Below, one piece after another: positions 22,820-25,597 of a stretch of DNA of 25,597 nucleotides (position 1 is its first letter; the number at the start of each line of letters is the position of its first letter). Source of the stretch: an uncultured Lachnospiraceae bacterium (GTDB lineage: Bacteria > Bacillota > Clostridia > Lachnospirales > Lachnospiraceae). A model generated the notes under the pieces. The model was not told where the DNA came from and did no database searches. It saw only the letters and a program-made list of their open reading frames with translations. Made by a program: the position numbers and the translations under genes. The stretch spans positions 1-25,597 of the forward strand of contig CALEFO010000070.1 of the NCBI GenBank assembly GCA_937877165.1. The letters are read 5' to 3'.

Positions 22820-24253
22820 ATGAAAAAAACAGCAGTGCATTTTTCAACAACAGACAAACTTCTGCAAAAGCTGATGGACACTGCAGAACAAAAGTGTCTT
22901 GATAATATTCGGGACTTTGAGGGAATGCCGGTACTGGTAGAGGGAGGCGGATACGAGAAGATCTGGCTTGAGACGCAGCCGATGGGCGGTGCGATGTATG
23001 CAAAGCGTAATCTGGAAATTGCCGTTAACAATCAGAGACTGTTCCTCTTGTGTCAGAGATCAGATGGGAGAATTCCGGGGAGCATAGAACACGCAGGCCA
23101 CGACGTGATTCCGCAGTTTAATAAATTCCAAGGCTTCTGCTTTCCGGAGGAAGCCATTGATGTCTGGTATCTGACGGAGAAGGATCCGTCTGTTCTGGAG
23201 CATCTCCGGACGGTCTTGAGAAAATTCGACGACTATCTATGGAAAGTGCGCGATTCCGATGGAGATGGATGTCTGGAAACCTGGTGCCGCTTCGATACGG
23301 GAGAGGATCATGCCGTGCGCTACGGCGATGCGCCGGATGCTTGGACAAAGGATACCCCGCCGGAGCAATGCGACACGGTGCCCATTGCTTCTATGGATCT
23401 AATGAGCTATTCCTATGCCTGCCGGAAGGCCTCGATGGAAATTTCCGGGATTCTTGGGCAGGAGCAGGAGAGAGAGTTTGAAAGAAATCGGGCGGAAGCC
23501 ATTCGCACCAAAATCAGGGAGTACCTGTGGGACGATTCGGAGGGCGCTCTCTATGACAGAGACAGGCATCATAAGAGGATGCCATCTCTGATTCACAACA
23601 CGCTTCGCGCCATGTACTGGGGCAGTATTTCGCAGGATATGGCAAACCGTTTCGTTCGGGAGCATCTCCTGAATCCCCGGGAGTTCTGGACCAGGATGCC
23701 GCTTCCCTCGGTTGCTGCCAATGATCCGATTTTTCGCAATATTCCAACTAATGACTGGAGCGGTCAATGCGAGGCGCTGACCTATCAGCGGGCCATTCGC
23801 GCGCTGGAAAACTATGGCTTTTACACACTCATTCCAATGCTTGGTCAGAAGCTTTTTACGGCGATCGGAGAGGAGTGTCACTTTGTACAGCAGTTTGATC
23901 CCTTCACCATGAAGCCATCGGTGATATTGGATGAGAATGGCAAGGAAAACGATACCTATGGCCCTGCTATTTTGTCGGTGATGGAATACTGCAGCAGAAT
24001 GTACGGAGTTCATCTGGTACGTGATACTCTGGTCTGGGGAACGGCAGCGACGGCATCCCGAGAGAAAGAGCCGGCGGCAGACAGCGAATACGAGCAGATT
24101 TTCGGGGATCAGAGCTACCAGCTTGTTCTGAAGGGAAACCAGGCAAAGGCCTATATCAACGGAAGACAGATATATTCCGGAGAAAGAGGCCTGCGGATCG
24201 TGACAGATCTGGAGGGCAACATTCTTCGGACAGATTTGCTGGGAGAGAAGTAG
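22820..24253 (+). CDS. Putative (alpha/alpha)6-barrel glycosidase, GH63/MGH1-like
   Basis: The 477-aa protein lacks a signal peptide and appears to be an intracellular hydrolase for the imported sugar. Landmarks of the barrel fold are RNLEIAVNNQRLFLLCQRSD, DYLWKVRDSDGDGCLE, then FDTGEDHAVRYG, which sits where related enzymes have a W-x-SG-x-D-x-S catalytic segment. Further on is FWTRMPLPSVAANDP, and NDWSGQCEALTYQRAIRAL corresponds to the W-RG-P segment of GH63-like enzymes. I assign it to the trehalase/GH63/mannosylglycerate-hydrolase-like superfamily without naming the substrate. It is the last gene of the transport operon and is followed directly by repeat copy 4 and a terminator. Confidence 0.75.
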   Translation: MKKTAVHFSTTDKLLQKLMDTAEQKCLDNIRDFEGMPVLVEGGGYEKIWLETQPMGGAMYAKRNLEIAVNNQRLFLLCQRSDGRIPGSIEHAGHDVIPQFNKFQGFCFPEEAIDVWYLTEKDPSVLEHLRTVLRKFDDYLWKVRDSDGDGCLETWCRFDTGEDHAVRYGDAPDAWTKDTPPEQCDTVPIASMDLMSYSYACRKASMEISGILGQEQEREFERNRAEAIRTKIREYLWDDSEGALYDRDRHHKRMPSLIHNTLRAMYWGSISQDMANRFVREHLLNPREFWTRMPLPSVAANDPIFRNIPTNDWSGQCEALTYQRAIRALENYGFYTLIPMLGQKLFTAIGEECHFVQQFDPFTMKPSVILDENGKENDTYGPAILSVMEYCSRMYGVHLVRDTLVWGTAATASREKEPAADSEYEQIFGDQSYQLVLKGNQAKAYINGRQIYSGERGLRIVTDLEGNILRTDLLGEK

Positions 24254-24320
24254 CAGGCAGCATCGATGCTGACATATTTGACAAAATCGTCTTCGCGGAT
24301 TTTGTCTCAGCGGGGTAGAA
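24254..24320 (+). repeat. Structured dispersed repeat, copy 4, directly after the glycosidase gene
   Basis: The copy starts right after the glycosidase stop. Its first hairpin is a perfect 14-bp palindrome, CAGCATCGATGCTG (24258-24271). Hairpin 2 (24280-24306) reads GACAAAA/TTTTGTC, where copies 1-3 have GGCAAAA/TTTTGCC, so the second pair changed G-C to A-T on both sides. The inner stem TCGT/GCGG holds through T-G wobbles. The tail AGCGGGGTAGAA is unchanged, but no gene follows it. Confidence 0.8.
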
Positions 24321-24543
24321 GAACGAAACGATAAGAAATACAGTATTCTGATGTTTTAGGAACAGGCGCTGCGGGGATATCCTGCGGTGCCTGTTTTTTC
24401 CGGACGGCCTCTGCTTGCGGGAGTGGAGAATACCGTCCATGCAGAGCAACAAGGGTACCGGCTCAAAAGGCGATGCAGGAGACTTCATCCTGAATGAAAG
24501 CTGATAACAACAAATAACAACAAACAACAGTACATTTAAAATT
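24321..24543. other. Intergenic region with terminator, possible pseudoknot, low-complexity tract
   Basis: Together with repeat copy 4 this makes a gap of more than 300 bases between the glycosidase gene and the tRNA. It holds the terminator at 24361-24399. Next are GGACGG/CCGTCC and CTCTGC/GCAGAG arms that interleave at 24402-24446. An AACAA-rich stretch follows near 24505-24530. No credible protein-coding frame is seen. Confidence 0.6.
24361..24399 (+). terminator. Rho-independent terminator of the sugar operon
   Basis: AACAGGC (24361-24367) pairs with GCCTGTT (24389-24395). The stem continues inward by about eight more pairs including wobbles, and a run of six T ends at 24399. It lies about 40 bp after repeat copy 4. 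Confidence 0.85.
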
Positions 24544-24580
24544 AAAAAAACGGGAAGCAGCTAAAATAGCCACTTCCCGT
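24544..24580 (-). terminator. Rho-independent terminator of the tRNA-Trp gene
   Basis: Read on the minus strand, ACGGGAAG and CTTCCCGT close a 14-bp stem that continues as TGGCTA/TAGCTG with two wobble pairs around a TTT loop. A run of seven T follows directly. Confidence 0.88.
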
Positions 24581-24591
24581 CTCATTATGCG

Positions 24592-24663
24592 CAGAGGCAG
24601 AGGGATTCGAACCCCCATTGGCGGTTTTGGAGACCACAGTCTTAGCCATTCGACGATGCCTCT
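24592..24663 (-). tRNA. tRNA-Trp (anticodon CCA)
   Basis: The minus strand folds as a full cloverleaf. Acceptor AGAGGCA pairs with TGCCTCT, and the D stem is GTC/GAC. Anticodon stem GTGGT/ACCGC carries loop CTCCAAA, so the anticodon is CCA. T arm GGGGG-TTCGAAT-CCCTC has one wobble. The discriminator base is G, as expected for bacterial tRNA-Trp. The 3' CCA is not encoded, so it must be added after transcription. A strong terminator follows. Confidence 0.95.
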
Positions 24664-24761
24664 ATATCATCTGGCGGCTTGCAACCGACTTTGATACTAT
24701 ACCACGGCGGATCAGAAAGCACAACTGCTTTTTGTGTTTTTACCATTGCCTGCATGAAAAA

Positions 24762-25307
24762 TCAATGCTGCCTTTGTCTTTTCCGAAGCCGTGCACGAAG
24801 GTGCAGGATGAGCAGACCGAGAAGGATTCCTGCCAGTGCACCGCAGCTGTCGATCACCACATCACGAAGCTGCGGAGAGCGTCCTGGAGAAAAGGACTGA
24901 TGAAACTCATCTAAGACAGCATAAGCGGCGCAGATGCCCCACGAAATCAGGAAAAGGATCTTCCTGCGAAAGCGGTCGGAGTAATAAACGATGAGGGGGA
25001 GAATCAGACTGATGCCGAGGAGCGCATACTCACTGAAATGGGCGAGCTTGCGGACGAAGAATTCACTTTGCTCAATGTAGAAGGAAAGCTCCTCTGGCGT
25101 CCAGGAAAGCTGCAGCTGATCCCGAACGGCGACGAGCAGATCTCTTGTAATCCGAAGACTTTCTACGGAGGAGTCGTCTGCGTTCTGTGAGGAGAACCGG
25201 AAGATCATGAGCATGATAAAAAGCGCAGGAAGAAAGGCAAAGGACTTCCTTATGCGCTGGGAGGATACGGAATTGGACAATTTTCTGTGATCGGATGTAT
25301 GCGGCAT
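24762..25307 (-). CDS. VanZ-like family membrane protein
   Basis: The 181-aa protein has about four hydrophobic segments: 24-42 (SFAFLPALFIMLMIF), 90-110, 115-130 and 150-170. The VanZ signatures are RFSSQNADDSS after the first helix, VRKLAHFSEYALLG in the middle, and AVLDEFHQSFSPGRSPQLRDVVIDSCGALAG near the end (motif about residues 128-160). VanZ itself gives teicoplanin resistance in one operon, but most family members in Firmicutes genomes have no known role, and nothing here links this one to resistance. CAGGAA lies before the ATG at 25307. It is read in the same direction as the downstream tRNA-Trp, separated by about 100 bp. Confidence 0.9.
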   Translation of the reverse strand: MPHTSDHRKLSNSVSSQRIRKSFAFLPALFIMLMIFRFSSQNADDSSVESLRITRDLLVAVRDQLQLSWTPEELSFYIEQSEFFVRKLAHFSEYALLGISLILPLIVYYSDRFRRKILFLISWGICAAYAVLDEFHQSFSPGRSPQLRDVVIDSCGALAGILLGLLILHLRARLRKRQRQH

Positions 25308-25597
25308 GCAGTTCCTGCTTCTATAAAAAAATATATGAATGATTTCATAATCTATAGCTGTTCGGCACGCGGCGGCTTTATAAGAAAACCTGGGCGGCTC
25401 TGAGCAGTTACGATAATCTCAATATTCTAACACAATTCCAAGAACGCATCCCGAAAAACGCAGAAGAATCATATCGTTTTAGACATAGATAACCGGCCTT
25501 TTGCCGCTTCATGGGAAACTGCCCAAAACGCGGCGGCAGGTCATCTTTTTTTTCTACTGTGCATTTTTGTAAAAAGAATGGGAGCGTATGTTATAAT
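25308..25597. other. Intergenic region upstream of VanZ and of a gene outside the window
   Basis: No protein-coding frame is supported. The first part is AT-rich and probably holds the minus-strand VanZ promoter. Further right, GCCGC (near 25503) and GCGGC (near 25532) with inner TGGG/CCCA can form a hairpin, followed about 14 nt later by eight T. It is a weak terminator candidate. Confidence 0.5.
25567..25597 (+). promoter_or_regulatory. Extended -10 promoter at the right window edge
   Basis: TATAAT occupies the last six bases and is preceded by TG at the extended -10 position. TTGTAA (25567-25572) lies 19 bp upstream as a weak -35. It should drive a rightward gene starting beyond the window. 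Confidence 0.6.

Noticed and set aside
24762..25307. Glycopeptide resistance gene vanZ
   Set aside because: The family motif is present, but there are no van genes around it and most VanZ-like proteins have no link to resistance.
1..25597. Insertion sequence, prophage or integrase in the window
   Set aside because: No transposase, integrase, phage or plasmid gene was found in any frame. The only repeats are the short structured element and the repeat inside the SH3b gene.

Overview
The window looks like a chromosomal segment of a Clostridia member, most likely Lachnospiraceae. The supporting signs are strong AGGAGG-type ribosome sites, a moderately GC-rich base composition (judged by eye, not counted), LxGC lipoprotein signals, a clpC-radA pair, a small 3-TM protein behind pyrE of a kind I associate with this family, and a sugar ABC importer without its own ATPase. 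The species cannot be fixed from the sequence alone.

Layout. (1) 1-200: two tandem copies of a structured repeat just upstream of a small gene of unknown function (202-438). (2) 508-2475: an EamA-type transporter fused in frame to a TPR lipoprotein. (3) 2487-4558: a pyrimidine operon, pyrF-pyrE plus a small membrane protein. (4) 4641-6809: a long M29-like aminopeptidase. (5) 6875-10483: a purine operon, purE-purM-purN-purD. (6) 10557-11815: a third repeat copy, then a membrane-anchored SH3b protein with an Arg/Pro/Ala-rich tail. (7) 11828-16470: a YtrA-like GntR regulator with a long dyad on its own promoter, then clpC and radA, closed by a strong bidirectional terminator. (8) 16547-24253: a carbohydrate-use island with a GH43-like enzyme on the minus strand, then on the plus strand a YesL/DUF624 protein, an AraC regulator, a sugar-binding lipoprotein, two permeases and an (alpha/alpha)6 glycosidase. 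(9) 24254-25597: a fourth repeat copy, terminators, tRNA-Trp and a VanZ-like protein (both minus strand), and a promoter pointing out of the right edge.

How it works together. The pyr and pur blocks are ordinary nucleotide biosynthesis. The gntR-clpC-radA block is protein quality control and recombination repair, with the GntR gene sitting where ctsR-mcsA-mcsB lie in many Firmicutes. The sugar block forms a unit: lipoprotein capture, two-permease import, intracellular hydrolysis, and an AraC activator.

The most unusual signal is the dispersed repeat. Four same-orientation copies share a hairpin core of about 27 nt. The two tandem copies differ at only two bases of 87, and those two bases are the partners of one stem base pair (G-C to A-T). 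The fourth copy keeps its outer stem through matched changes. This points to selection on a folded RNA or DNA element rather than on a peptide. No transposase, integrase, CRISPR array or rRNA was seen.
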